Origin: NORP181 sp047623555
Lineage (GTDB): Bacteria; Pseudomonadota; Alphaproteobacteria; Rhodobacterales; Rhodobacteraceae
DNA: 46,691 nucleotides
Assembly: GCA_047623555.1 (NCBI GenBank)
Contig: JBLHMP010000025.1
Span: forward strand, 1-46,691
Direction of reading: 5' to 3'
The notes under the pieces are model-generated. The model ran no database searches. It was not told the DNA's origin and was given only the letters and a program-made list of their open reading frames with translations. Numbering within the stretch: position 1 is the stretch's first letter; each line of letters opens with the position of its first letter. Shown one piece after another: positions 24,473-33,918 of the stretch. The position numbers and the translations under genes were made by a program.

Positions 24473-27400
24473 TCCGGCTGCTTTCACATGCCCTGACGGT
24501 GTTGTTGCTGTTGGCCCTGCCTGTTTTGGCGCAGGATGACGACGATGACAGCGGCGGCATGCTGAGCAATTTTCTACAGGATACGTTGTCTAGCGATAGT
24601 CGGTTCATCAGAGTTACCGGGCTTGAGGGCGCTCTTAGTTCGCAGGCAACAATCAAAAAGCTGACTGTCGCGGACAACCAGGGCATCTGGCTGACCGTTC
24701 TTGAGGCCGAGCTTGACTGGAACCGGCTGGCATTGCTGCGCGGTCGTTTCTCGGTCAACGCGCTGACGGCAAAACAGATCATCATCTCGCGACGCCCCGG
24801 CGCCATAGACAGCGAAACAAAGCTGCCCGCCGCCGAAGCAGGGCCATTTGAGTTGCCCGAACTGCCGGTAGAGATTGAGCTGGCTAAGATTCAGGTTGAT
24901 AGGGTTGAACTGGGCAAAGATCTGGTCGGCGTTGCGGCGGTGCTGGACGTGACCGGAGCACTAAAACTGGCCGACGGATCGCTGAACACCCGGCTCGCCA
25001 TCAACCGGCTGGACCGGACTGGCGACGCCGCCGGGATTATCGCCAAGTTTGACAACGCGACCCGACATCTGGCGCTGAACCTGTCTCTGACAGAGGCCGC
25101 AGACGGGTTGATATCCAACGCGCTGCAGGCCCCTGACCGCCCCTCAATGCGGCTATCCATCAAAGGCGAAGGCCCGATCAGCGCCTTTACCGCAGACGTC
25201 ACATTGGCAAGCGACGCGACGCCGCGCCTGACGGGTCAGGTCACTCTGCAAGCCCTCGCAATGCCCGGTGCTGACGACGACGCGCCAAAGGCTACCAGTT
25301 TCAGCACCGACCTAAGCGGTGATCTGCGCGCCCTTGTCACCCCCGAGTATCAGCCATTTTTCGGGGTTGAAACCGAGTTGCACCTTTTGGGCCAACTTGA
25401 GCCCGACGGCCGTCTTGAGATTGAACAGTTCCGGATCAAATCCGAGAGCCTTGCCATGACTGGCCAGATGGCGATGGCGGCCAACGGCAAGGCCGAAAGC
25501 CTGACGCTAAACGGTTCGATTTCGCCGCCCATCGGGGCCGAAGTTGTATTGCCACTTACCGGCCCGCGCACCGCAATCCGCGGTGCCAGCGTGTTGGTGA
25601 TGTATGATGCCTCAATCAGCGATGGCTGGCGGGTGAACCTGTCGCTGATTGGGCTGTCGCGCCCCAACATATCCCTGCAACGGGCCGAAATCCAATCCAG
25701 CGGCACCGTTCTGGACAGCGAATTTCACAAAATCAAAGGCACCGTTAATGCCGCCCTAAAGGGGTTGCGCCTAAGCGATGCAAACCTGCAAAACGCCATC
25801 GGCTCTCAGATCACCCTGGACGGTGATTTCCTGCTGGACGGTGAAACGGAACTGAAACTTAGCAATTTCAACCTGCAGGGAGACACCTATTCTGCCTCGG
25901 TTGAGGGAACTGTCGATGGGCTAAATAGCGGCTTTACGCTGGACGGCCTCGCGCGACTCAAAGCCGCCGATTTATCGCGGTTTTCAGGGCTGGCCGGGCA
26001 AACTGTCGCTGGTGCTATTACGGCGCAAATCAAAGGCAGCGGCTCGGTTCTGGGCGGTAAATTCGACATCCAGCTTGACGCGCTAGGTCATGATCTGAAA
26101 ACCGGGATCGCCGATCTGGACCCGTTGATTGTTGGGCGCTCAACTGTGGCGCTAAATGCGACGCGCGATGAAACCGGCCTGATGATCCGGCATTTTGGCC
26201 TGAACAGCACCGCACTAACGGCAACGGTCAATGGGGTCGCCAGCGGCGACACCGCCAGCCTGACCTTTCGGGCGGGTTTGGACGATCTGGGGCGGCTGGT
26301 CAAACAGGCCCCCGGCCCGATTGACCTACAAGGTAAGGTCGATCGCAAAGGGCCGCTTTGGTCGGGATCTGTGCAGATTGATGGTTCGGAAAAATCAATG
26401 GCAAAGCTTAGCGGGAGCTATCACACCGACGGCAGCGCCGATTTCACCTTTGATGCGTTGTTGGGCAGAATTGAGCGGTTCTTTCCCGACTTTTCCGGCA
26501 ACCTGATCTCGTCCGGCAAAGCCAAACGTAGCAATGGCGTCTGGCAGATTGACAGCGACACCAAAGGCCCCGCCGGAATTGCAATGCAGGTATCAGGGAG
26601 CTTTGATGAAGCCGACAAACAGGTTGACCTGATCTCAACCGGGGAATTGCAACTGGGCATCGTCAACCGAATGATTGCCCCGACATCTGTCGATGGTATG
26701 GCCTCGTTCAATCTGGCGCTCAAGGGCACGCCCAGCCTTGAGGCGCTAAATGGCAGCATCAACATCTCAGGCAGCAACGTCGCCATCCCGCAAATCGCCA
26801 ACACCATCACCGGTCTGGGTGGATCCGTTAACTTGAACAACGGATCGGCGCTATTGACCATGAACGGGGCCTTGCGCACCGGCGGCGACTTTTCCGTCAA
26901 TGGCCCGGTGACCCTGACCGCACCCTATAATGGCACCTTGACCGTGCTTTTGAACGACCTCGTGCTGACCGACAACATCAGCTATGAATCCTCGGCAAAC
27001 GGCCAGTTGGTCTATTCCGGCCCGTTGACCGGCAACGGCAAACTGACCGGCCAGATCGACTTTGGCGAAACCGAAGTCAATATTGCCGCTGCCAGCGGCG
27101 CGGCAAGTGCGGCACCGATCCCCGATATGGCGCATGTGCATGAGCCTGCCGCCGTCTACCAAACCCTGTCGCGTGCCGGTCTTATCCAAACCGAAAAAGA
27201 CGATAGCGGGCCGGTTATTGGTCTGGATATCATCCTGAACGCCACCAACCGGATATTCGTGCGTGGCCGGGGTGTGCAGGCCGAATTGGGTGGCAGCATC
27301 CACATTCGCGGCACCACCGAAAACGTGGAACCTGCCGGGCAGATCATGCTGATCCGCGGTAATCTGGACATATTCGGCAGGCGCCTGAACCTAACCAAAG

Positions 27401-27909
27401 GCTTGGTGACCTTGCAGGGCCAGCTCGAGCCGTTTATCGAATTTGCGGCCAGCACAACAACATCGGACGGGACCGCCTCACTTGAAATCATCGGGCCGCT
27501 GACCAGCCCCGAAATCAACGTTACATCCGACCCTGATCGCCCCCCCGAAGAGGCGCTGGCAATGTTGATCTTTGGCAATCAATTCTCGACTCTGTCACCG
27601 TTCAAAATTGCCCAGCTTGCCACCTCATTGGCACAGCTGCGTGGCGGCGGTGGCGGTAAAACATCCGGTAAAATCCGCGATTCTCTGGGTGTGGATACCG
27701 TCGATCTGACCCAAGACGAAGACGGCAATGCCCAGGTCGGCGCCGGGGCCTATGTGTCAGACAATGTGTACACCGACATTTCGGTCAACACCAAAGGCGA
27801 GACCGAGTTGAACATTAACCTTGATGTGACAAGCAACCTGACAGTCAAAGGCTCGGTCGACAGCACCGGCACCAGCGGTCTGGGCCTGTTTTTTGAACGC
27901 GATTATTAG
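24469..27909 (+). CDS. tamB: TamB, inner-membrane-anchored AsmA/TamB-like bridge protein
   Basis: 1146 aa. The TTG at 24469 overlaps the tamA stop; it is chosen because the hydrophobic signal anchor LLSHALTVLLLLALPVLA follows directly, while the next ATG lies beyond it. The chain is long, beta-rich and repetitive, as in periplasm-spanning bridge proteins. The C-terminal TamB domain (DUF490) is clear in its last 400 residues: GRGVQAELGGSIHIRG, GNLDIFGRRLNLTKGLVTLQG, SDPDRPPEEALAMLIFG and a final strand LGLFFERDY. An acidic run (DDDDDD) after the signal is notable. It forms the TAM complex with TamA. Confidence 0.93.
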   Translation: MIRLLSHALTVLLLLALPVLAQDDDDDSGGMLSNFLQDTLSSDSRFIRVTGLEGALSSQATIKKLTVADNQGIWLTVLEAELDWNRLALLRGRFSVNALTAKQIIISRRPGAIDSETKLPAAEAGPFELPELPVEIELAKIQVDRVELGKDLVGVAAVLDVTGALKLADGSLNTRLAINRLDRTGDAAGIIAKFDNATRHLALNLSLTEAADGLISNALQAPDRPSMRLSIKGEGPISAFTADVTLASDATPRLTGQVTLQALAMPGADDDAPKATSFSTDLSGDLRALVTPEYQPFFGVETELHLLGQLEPDGRLEIEQFRIKSESLAMTGQMAMAANGKAESLTLNGSISPPIGAEVVLPLTGPRTAIRGASVLVMYDASISDGWRVNLSLIGLSRPNISLQRAEIQSSGTVLDSEFHKIKGTVNAALKGLRLSDANLQNAIGSQITLDGDFLLDGETELKLSNFNLQGDTYSASVEGTVDGLNSGFTLDGLARLKAADLSRFSGLAGQTVAGAITAQIKGSGSVLGGKFDIQLDALGHDLKTGIADLDPLIVGRSTVALNATRDETGLMIRHFGLNSTALTATVNGVASGDTASLTFRAGLDDLGRLVKQAPGPIDLQGKVDRKGPLWSGSVQIDGSEKSMAKLSGSYHTDGSADFTFDALLGRIERFFPDFSGNLISSGKAKRSNGVWQIDSDTKGPAGIAMQVSGSFDEADKQVDLISTGELQLGIVNRMIAPTSVDGMASFNLALKGTPSLEALNGSINISGSNVAIPQIANTITGLGGSVNLNNGSALLTMNGALRTGGDFSVNGPVTLTAPYNGTLTVLLNDLVLTDNISYESSANGQLVYSGPLTGNGKLTGQIDFGETEVNIAAASGAASAAPIPDMAHVHEPAAVYQTLSRAGLIQTEKDDSGPVIGLDIILNATNRIFVRGRGVQAELGGSIHIRGTTENVEPAGQIMLIRGNLDIFGRRLNLTKGLVTLQGQLEPFIEFAASTTTSDGTASLEIIGPLTSPEINVTSDPDRPPEEALAMLIFGNQFSTLSPFKIAQLATSLAQLRGGGGGKTSGKIRDSLGVDTVDLTQDEDGNAQVGAGAYVSDNVYTDISVNTKGETELNINLDVTSNLTVKGSVDSTGTSGLGLFFERDY

Positions 27910-28001
27910 GGCACAGGCGGCTAATTCAGACAGGTCGTTGCCATCCCGGTCAACCTGCGCCAATCATTGCCCAGCAATTGTTTAGGCACAGGAATCCGCG
28001 C

Positions 28002-29792
28002 ATGACGTTTACCACCCGCCCCGAGATCACCGGCACGTTTGGCATTGCCACCTCTACCCACTGGATCGCCTCGGCCGTGGGGATGGGCCTGCTGGAAAAG
28101 GGCGGTAATGCCTTTGATGCGGCTGTGTCGATGGGCTTTGTGCTAAACGTGGTCGAACCGCATCTGAACGGCCCTTTGGGCGATCTCCCGGCGTTGATCC
28201 AGCCCGCTGGTGACGACGCACCCACGGTGATCTGCGGTCAGGGCACTGCCCCGGCTGCCGCCACGATTGCGCATTACCGCTCCCAAGGATTGGAATTGAT
28301 CCCCGGCTCTGGCCTGCTGGCCACTGTCATTCCCGGCGCGTTTGATGCCTGGATGCTAATGCTGCGCGATCACGGCAGCATGACGGTGCGCGATGTGCTT
28401 GAACCTGCAATCCACTACGCCCGCGCCGGTCATCCGATTTTGCAGCGCGTCACCAACACCATCGATGGGCAGGCCGAATTTTTCCGCACGCAATGGCCAA
28501 CCTCGTATGACACATGGGTGCCGGGGGGGCAGTTGCCAAAAGCTGGCGATTTGTTCTGCAATCCGGTTTTGGCCGATACATGGACGCGCATTCTGGACGA
28601 GGCCGAGCAAGTTGAAGGTCGCGAGGCGCAGATTGATGCCGCCCGGGCCGCATTTTACCAAGGCTTTGTTGCCGAAGCCATCGACAGCTATCTGCGCGAT
28701 GCCTGTGTTATGGACGCCACTGGCGAGCGGCGCAAAGGTGTTTTGACGGGGCAAGACATGGCCAGTTGGCAGGCCAGCTATGATGCGCCGCTAAGTGTCG
28801 ATTACCACGGCTGGACGGTCTATAAACCCGGACTTTGGTCACAAGGGCCGACGTTTTTGCAGGGGCTGATGACCCTGTCCAATTTTGATATGGCATCAAT
28901 GGATGTGCAGGGTGCAGATTTCATTCATACCGTGGCTGAAACCCTCAAGCTTAGTTTTGCCGACCGCGAAGCCTATTACGGCGACCCCACCGATACCGAC
29001 ATCCCCATCGAAACCCTATTGTCGGCCGATTACGGTGCCAGCCGCGCGGCGCTGATTTCGGGCACTGCGTCGTTTGAGCAACGCCCCGGACGCATCGCCG
29101 GATACGAGCATTGGGCCGACGCGGCAATCGAACGGGCCGCAAGCAATTATATCGTGCCCGATGGCGTCGGATTGGGCGAGCCAACAATGGCACATCTGCA
29201 CGAAAAGCGTGGCGATACCGTGCATCTGGACGTGATCGATCGCTGGGGCAACATGGTGACGGCGACGCCGTCTGGTGGCTGGCTGCAATCCTCGCCAGTG
29301 GTTCCGGGTCTTGGCATGGCGCTAAATTCACGCGCCCAGATGTTCTGGCTGGACGAAGGGCTGCCGACCTCGCTGGCGCCCGGTCGGCGACCGCGTACAA
29401 CCCTGTCGCCATCAATGGCACGACGTCCTGATGGTGGGCATTTATGCTTTGGAACACCCGGGGGTGATCAGCAGGACCAGTGGCAACTGATCTATCTTTT
29501 GCGGCTGATCCACGGCGGTATGGAGCTGCAACAGGCGATGGACACGCCGCTGTTTCACAGCACGCATTTCCAATCGTCATTTTATCCACATGACGTACAG
29601 CCCGGCCATCTGACGGTAGAGCCGGGCTTTGGTGAGGCTATCATCGCCGATCTGCGCGCCCGGGGCCATATCGTCAACGTCCCAGAGCCGTGGTCGGTCG
29701 GACGGTTGACCTCGGCCAGTCGCGATCCGAACGGAATGTTGCACGGATCGGCGTCAGCACGGTTGATGCAGGCCTATGCAATTGGGCGATAG
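28002..29792 (+). CDS. Gamma-glutamyltransferase-family protein (cytosolic type)
   Basis: 596 aa from the ATG at 28002 (AGGA eight bases upstream). It has the Ntn-hydrolase family layout: GIATSTHWIASAVGMGLLEKGGNAFDAAVSMGFVLNVVEPH at the start, PGAFDAWMLML, and the autocleavage region RGDTVHLDVIDRWGNMVTATPSGGWLQ, whose threonine would be the nucleophile. The usual export signal of periplasmic GGT is absent. This subgroup acts on gamma-glutamyl compounds or acylated amino acids in the cytosol; the substrate is unknown. Downstream lies the convergent Gfo/Idh gene, only 7 bp away, so no classical terminator fits between. Confidence 0.88.
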   Translation: MTFTTRPEITGTFGIATSTHWIASAVGMGLLEKGGNAFDAAVSMGFVLNVVEPHLNGPLGDLPALIQPAGDDAPTVICGQGTAPAAATIAHYRSQGLELIPGSGLLATVIPGAFDAWMLMLRDHGSMTVRDVLEPAIHYARAGHPILQRVTNTIDGQAEFFRTQWPTSYDTWVPGGQLPKAGDLFCNPVLADTWTRILDEAEQVEGREAQIDAARAAFYQGFVAEAIDSYLRDACVMDATGERRKGVLTGQDMASWQASYDAPLSVDYHGWTVYKPGLWSQGPTFLQGLMTLSNFDMASMDVQGADFIHTVAETLKLSFADREAYYGDPTDTDIPIETLLSADYGASRAALISGTASFEQRPGRIAGYEHWADAAIERAASNYIVPDGVGLGEPTMAHLHEKRGDTVHLDVIDRWGNMVTATPSGGWLQSSPVVPGLGMALNSRAQMFWLDEGLPTSLAPGRRPRTTLSPSMARRPDGGHLCFGTPGGDQQDQWQLIYLLRLIHGGMELQQAMDTPLFHSTHFQSSFYPHDVQPGHLTVEPGFGEAIIADLRARGHIVNVPEPWSVGRLTSASRDPNGMLHGSASARLMQAYAIGR

Positions 29793-29799
29793 CGACGGT

Positions 29800-30786
29800 T
29801 TAAGGCCGCGGCCCACCCGCGGCATAGATCGCATCAATGATCTGCTGGACTTCGCGTGATTTTTCCAGCGGGAACACGCCCGAACGGTCGCCCGAACAGG
29901 CGGCATCAAAGGCGTCGACCTGCGACAGGTATTGCTGGCTTCCTGAAAACCGGAACACCTGTTCCTCTTGGTTGCTTTGATTGTGCAAAGTCACCTCGGA
30001 CATGCCGTACAGCCCGGCATTGAACGGCGCGTTCACGTCGATCCATCCCTTGTCGCCAAAAAACCGCATCGACTGGTGTTGTGCCATCTGCGTCGCCACA
30101 TGAAAGGTCAGGTTGAACCCGTCAAAGGCAATATCGGCCTTGGCGTAAATATCGGTGCCAAATTCGGGCGAATAGACCACCTGCGCACGCACGTCGCCCG
30201 CTGTGCCCCCCGTTGCCATCAAGGTTGTGACAATCGGATAAACCCCAATATCGGGCAACGCCCCGCCGCCCAGTTCGGGCCGGTTGCGCATATTTTCGGC
30301 GTCCAGCAGATGATAGGAAAACGCACCGGTGACATGGCGCAATGTGCCAATGGCGCCGGATGAAATCAGATCGCGGACCTTGTGCCATTGCGGGTGGTAC
30401 CAAACCATAAACGCCTCGGACAGCACCACATCATTGGTATCGCGGGCCTTTATGATCCTTTCGATATCGCTGGCTTTTAGGGCAATTGGCTTTTCGCAGA
30501 GCACATGTTTGCCTGCATTGGCCGCCCGGATCGCCCATTCGGTATGCTGTGAAGTGGGCAACGGGATATAGACGCCGTCCACATCCGGGTCCGCCAGCAA
30601 TGCGTTATAGTTGTCATAGGCTTTCGCCGCTGACCAGCGCGCGGCCTCGGCCGCCGCGCGGGCGCCGTTGCGGCTGGCAATGGCGTGGATCACACCACTT
30701 TCAGATTGGGCGATGGCGGGCAGAACCTGTTCGCGCCCGATCTTGGCTGTGGAAATGATACCCCAGCGAAACAAATTATCTGACAT
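29800..30786 (-). CDS. Gfo/Idh/MocA-family sugar oxidoreductase
   Basis: 328 aa. The N-terminal NAD(P)-binding fold begins WGIISTAKIGREQVLPAI, continues with VDGVYIPLPTSQHTEWAIRA, and has the family's EKPIALKASD with catalytic lysine (about residue 98). The GGGALPDIGVYPI segment holds the second active-site Asp and a Tyr. This variant (STAKIG, EKP, GALPDIGVYP) resembles sugar 1-dehydrogenases such as xylose or glucose-fructose oxidoreductase relatives. It is the last gene of the xylF operon, 18 bp after glk, so an alternative oxidation of the imported sugar is plausible. The substrate is inferred from context. Confidence 0.88.
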   Translation of the reverse strand: MSDNLFRWGIISTAKIGREQVLPAIAQSESGVIHAIASRNGARAAAEAARWSAAKAYDNYNALLADPDVDGVYIPLPTSQHTEWAIRAANAGKHVLCEKPIALKASDIERIIKARDTNDVVLSEAFMVWYHPQWHKVRDLISSGAIGTLRHVTGAFSYHLLDAENMRNRPELGGGALPDIGVYPIVTTLMATGGTAGDVRAQVVYSPEFGTDIYAKADIAFDGFNLTFHVATQMAQHQSMRFFGDKGWIDVNAPFNAGLYGMSEVTLHNQSNQEEQVFRFSGSQQYLSQVDAFDAACSGDRSGVFPLEKSREVQQIIDAIYAAGGPRP

Positions 30787-30803
30787 GGTGAAACCCTTTT
30801 ATA

Positions 30804-31745
30804 TCAACTGCTACGCGCGTATCGCGCCGCGCCCACTAACGCGGCGGCATCATCTGTGATGACTTTGACCGGCACCTGTCCGATCAGATCAGAAAACGGA
30901 CCCGACCCATCAAACGCCGCCAGGAAACCCGCCCGCGCATCGGTTCCAAGGATACCCCGCGCAGCACCACCGGCAAAATGGATTCCGCTGAGGGGCAAAT
31001 ATTGAAACACCAACTCGCGGGCAAAAATACCCAGCAATTGCGCCGCCAGATCAACCGTGCGCGTTGCATTTGCTTTGGTGCCATAGTCCGCAACAATTTC
31101 AGCCCCCGGCAAATTTCCGTCGCCCGAGACAAATCCATAGAGCCGCGACAGACCCCGCCCCGAGAATAAATCTTCGTTGGCAACGATCTGCGCGGCGGCA
31201 TCACCAACCTCATTGTGCAGAATGGCCCAGACGCTTTGGGGGAGGCTGGCGTGGCCCAATTCGGCCTCGACCACTAAAGGTGCGCGGTCCGCTCCGGCAT
31301 CTTTGACCAGACATACGTTGAACCCGGTGCCGATCCCGACCACCAGCGCCTGATTGTTCAGCGGGCTGGCACTCGAGGGTTTGATCACCGATAAATGGTC
31401 GCCCCCAAGCCCAGACAATGCATGACCCAGCGCCACAATGTCATTGACCAAACGCACGGGCCCGCAACAGAGTAAAGTTGTGGCAATCTCGCCAGTATCG
31501 AACTGCCAGTTCAGATTGGTCAGCTGCGCCCGTGTCGACGTTACCGGCCCGGCGATCGCCACGCAAACACCTGTGAGGGTGCCAGGATCACGCGCGCCAA
31601 TATAGCGTCTGAGAATGTCGTAGAACGAGGCGAACTCTGTGTTGGTATAGCGCATGATCGATTGCGGCGCGGCACCTTCAGCACCGGCATCAACCAACGC
31701 CAAACGGCTGTTCGTTCCCCCTACATCTGCAACCAGTATGGTCAT
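30804..31745 (-). CDS. glk: Glucokinase
   Basis: 313 aa from the ATG at 31745, with AAGGAG six bases upstream; a GTG two codons earlier is inside the RBS spacing and less likely. ATP/sugar features of bacterial Glk (group without the ROK cysteines) are LVADVGGTNSRLALV at the N-terminus, CVAIAGPV, NDIVALGHAL with the catalytic Asp, GIGTGFNVCLV and ELGHASLP. It phosphorylates glucose to glucose 6-phosphate. It is co-transcribed with the xylose-type ABC transporter, suggesting that system also brings in glucose or that glucose release accompanies xylan use. Confidence 0.9.
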   Translation of the reverse strand: MTILVADVGGTNSRLALVDAGAEGAAPQSIMRYTNTEFASFYDILRRYIGARDPGTLTGVCVAIAGPVTSTRAQLTNLNWQFDTGEIATTLLCCGPVRLVNDIVALGHALSGLGGDHLSVIKPSSASPLNNQALVVGIGTGFNVCLVKDAGADRAPLVVEAELGHASLPQSVWAILHNEVGDAAAQIVANEDLFSGRGLSRLYGFVSGDGNLPGAEIVADYGTKANATRTVDLAAQLLGIFARELVFQYLPLSGIHFAGGAARGILGTDARAGFLAAFDGSGPFSDLIGQVPVKVITDDAAALVGAARYARSS

Positions 31746-31770
31746 TGGCACTCCTTGACACGCTTACCGC

Positions 31771-32523
31771 TTAGGCTGATTTAGCCTCGGGCTGTTTGCC
31801 CAGAATAATCATGCTAAGCAAGTCATCATCCGTCACGTCCTCAACCTTGACCGTGCCGACAAGTTTGCCGTTTTTCATCACACTGGCCCGATCACAAAGT
31901 TCCATAATGTCGTGGATATCGTGGCTGATCAGGAAAATGCCAATGCCATCGGCTTTGAGCTGTTTGATCAGCTCGGCCACCATCTGGGTTTCATGCGGGC
32001 CAAGGGCCGCCATCGGTTCATCCATAATCAGGATGCGCGCATCGAAATACACCGCCCGCGCAATGGCCACGGATTGACGTTGCCCGCCAGACAACGCCGA
32101 CACCGGATCGCCGAATTTCTGAAAGTTCGGGTTAAGCCGCTTCATGATCTTGCGGGTTTCGGCCTCCATCGCGTCATCATCGACGAGGCCAAACCGGGTC
32201 ACCATCTCGCGCCCCAGAAACAGGTTGGACGAGGCATCCAGATTGTCCGCCAGCGCCAGCGTCTGATAAATCGTTTCGATCTTATAGGACCGCGCATCGC
32301 GAGGGTTGGTGATGTCGGCCCGCTCCCCACTGATCATGATGTCACCACTATCGGCCTGATAGGCGCCAGACAGGATCTTGATCAGGGTCGATTTGCCAGC
32401 ACCATTATGCCCCAGCAAACCAACAACTTCGCCCGGATACAAATCAATACTGACATGATCCACCGCGTGTACACCGCCAAACGAAATGCAGATGTCACGC
32501 ATATCTACCAAAGGAGTAGTCAT
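31771..32523 (-). CDS. xylG: Sugar ABC transporter ATP-binding protein, single-domain XylG/FrcA type
   Basis: 250 aa from the ATG at 32523, which shares one base with the xylH stop (TGATG); a GTG one codon earlier is the alternative. One ABC domain has Walker A GHNGAGKST, Q-loop IYQTLAL, signature LSGGQRQ, Walker B ILIMDEP and H-loop LISHD. Enteric XylG has two fused ATPase domains of about 510 aa; this one is half-size and would work as a homodimer, as in the FrcA fructose system. It drives the transporter with XylH and XylF. Gap to glk is 25 bp. Confidence 0.92.
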   Translation of the reverse strand: MTTPLVDMRDICISFGGVHAVDHVSIDLYPGEVVGLLGHNGAGKSTLIKILSGAYQADSGDIMISGERADITNPRDARSYKIETIYQTLALADNLDASSNLFLGREMVTRFGLVDDDAMEAETRKIMKRLNPNFQKFGDPVSALSGGQRQSVAIARAVYFDARILIMDEPMAALGPHETQMVAELIKQLKADGIGIFLISHDIHDIMELCDRASVMKNGKLVGTVKVEDVTDDDLLSMIILGKQPEAKSA

Positions 32524-33818
32524 CACTTTGCCCCCGTTTTCTTACGATAAATAATGTCGATAAAGACGGCCAGAACCAGAACCGATCCTACAACCATATT
32601 CTGAAGCGGCGCATCAACGCCGACCATTGCCATACCTGATTGCAGTGACTGCATGATCAACGCGCCCAATATAGCGCCATGAATGGTGCCAACGCCGCCC
32701 GCCAAAGCCGTGCCGCCAATCACCGCCGCCGCAATCACGCGCAACTCGTCCAGCGTGCCAATGTCATTGGTGTGGTTGGTCAAACGCGCCGATGCAACCA
32801 CCGCCGAGATGGCACAAAGCGCGCCCATCATGGCGAATATTTTAACGGTCAGCCAACGGGTGTTGATGCCAGCCAATTCGGTCGCATCCGGGTTGCCGCC
32901 GGTGGCAAAGATATATCGGCCAAAGCGGGTTTTGCGCGCCATAAGGGTCATGCTGATGGCAATGAAAATCAACAATAGCACCGAAATCGGAATGCCATAG
33001 GACAGGGTATAGCCTTCGGGCATCACTTCGCCATTGGCCTCAAACATACGCTTAAGCTTGCGAATCGGAACCTCATAGGCGGTCAGGATTGCAACAAACC
33101 CAATGATCGCGCCGGAAATAATGGCTCCCATGGCGGCTTCGGCCCACATGGGTTTCACCGGGAAGCCATGTTTCTGTTTGTTGCGACGTCCGGCGTATAG
33201 CCCGTACAGAGCAGCAACCACAGCCACGGCGGCGAAAATCCATGATCCGGTGGCGCCCAATGTGCCATTGATACCGCCAAATTTCAGGAAAACCGGGTCA
33301 AGCGGGCCAATGGTCCGACCACTGGTCATATACCAGGCCACATTGCGCCAAACCAGAAACCCGCCGAGCGTGACAATAAAGGCTGGAATTGTCAGGTAGC
33401 CAATTAAAAAACCCTGAAAACCACCAATCAACGTGCCGACAATAAGACCTGCTGTGATGGTGATCCAGGGGATCAATGGATCGCCCAGTTCCATCCCCAG
33501 CATCTGCGGCAACACCTGAGTTTGTGTCATCGCCATAACCGCCGAACAGGTGGCCAATAGGGCTCCGACCGACAGATCGATGTGGCGCGTAACAATGACA
33601 AACACCATACCGGTGGCCATTATCGCAACCGAGACCGTCTGAATGGTCAGGTTGAATATATTCCTCGGAGTCAGAAACCGTCCGCCTGTTAACAGATCAA
33701 ACCCGACGCACAGCAAGACAAAGGCAGCAATCATGCCCAACAGCCGAACGTCCAAATCAAGTGTCTGAAAGAGGTTACGATTTCGGACCGGAGGCAAATC
33801 TGTATCTTGATGTGCCAT
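32523..33818 (-). CDS. xylH: Sugar ABC transporter permease, XylH type
   Basis: 431 aa, hydrophobic with ten or more helices. The ribose/xylose permease family shows GMVFVIVTRHIDLSVGALLATCSAVMA, ITAGLIVGTLIGGFQGFLIGYLTIPAFIVTLGGFLVWRN and VIGGTALAGGVGTIHGAILGALIMQSLQSGM. The extra soluble loop (YAGRRNKQKHGFPVKPMW) between membrane segments is typical of XylH compared with RbsC. AGGA lies seven bases before the ATG. It forms the inner-membrane channel for xylose or a related aldose. Confidence 0.93.
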   Translation of the reverse strand: MAHQDTDLPPVRNRNLFQTLDLDVRLLGMIAAFVLLCVGFDLLTGGRFLTPRNIFNLTIQTVSVAIMATGMVFVIVTRHIDLSVGALLATCSAVMAMTQTQVLPQMLGMELGDPLIPWITITAGLIVGTLIGGFQGFLIGYLTIPAFIVTLGGFLVWRNVAWYMTSGRTIGPLDPVFLKFGGINGTLGATGSWIFAAVAVVAALYGLYAGRRNKQKHGFPVKPMWAEAAMGAIISGAIIGFVAILTAYEVPIRKLKRMFEANGEVMPEGYTLSYGIPISVLLLIFIAISMTLMARKTRFGRYIFATGGNPDATELAGINTRWLTVKIFAMMGALCAISAVVASARLTNHTNDIGTLDELRVIAAAVIGGTALAGGVGTIHGAILGALIMQSLQSGMAMVGVDAPLQNMVVGSVLVLAVFIDIIYRKKTGAK

Positions 33819-33842
33819 GACGCGTCCTGTCAGTTATGTAAA

Positions 33843-33901
33843 CTCTGTCCCGACATCATGCGCCGGGACAGAGCGTTTTGGCAAAGTAAGCGTGAAACGC
33901 T
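33843..33901 (-). terminator. Paired hairpins between xylF and xylH
   Basis: A perfect 10-bp stem is formed by 33843-33852 (CTCTGTCCCG) and 33864-33873 (CGGGACAGAG) with an 11-base loop; on the minus strand it is followed by TTTACAT. Directly next to it, toward xylF, AGCGT-GAA-ACGCT (33889-33901) forms a second small hairpin. In binding-protein-dependent operons such structures protect the 3' end of the binding-protein message and reduce read-through to the membrane genes. Confidence 0.7.
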
Positions 33902-33918
33902 GACTTAGTTACCAGATC

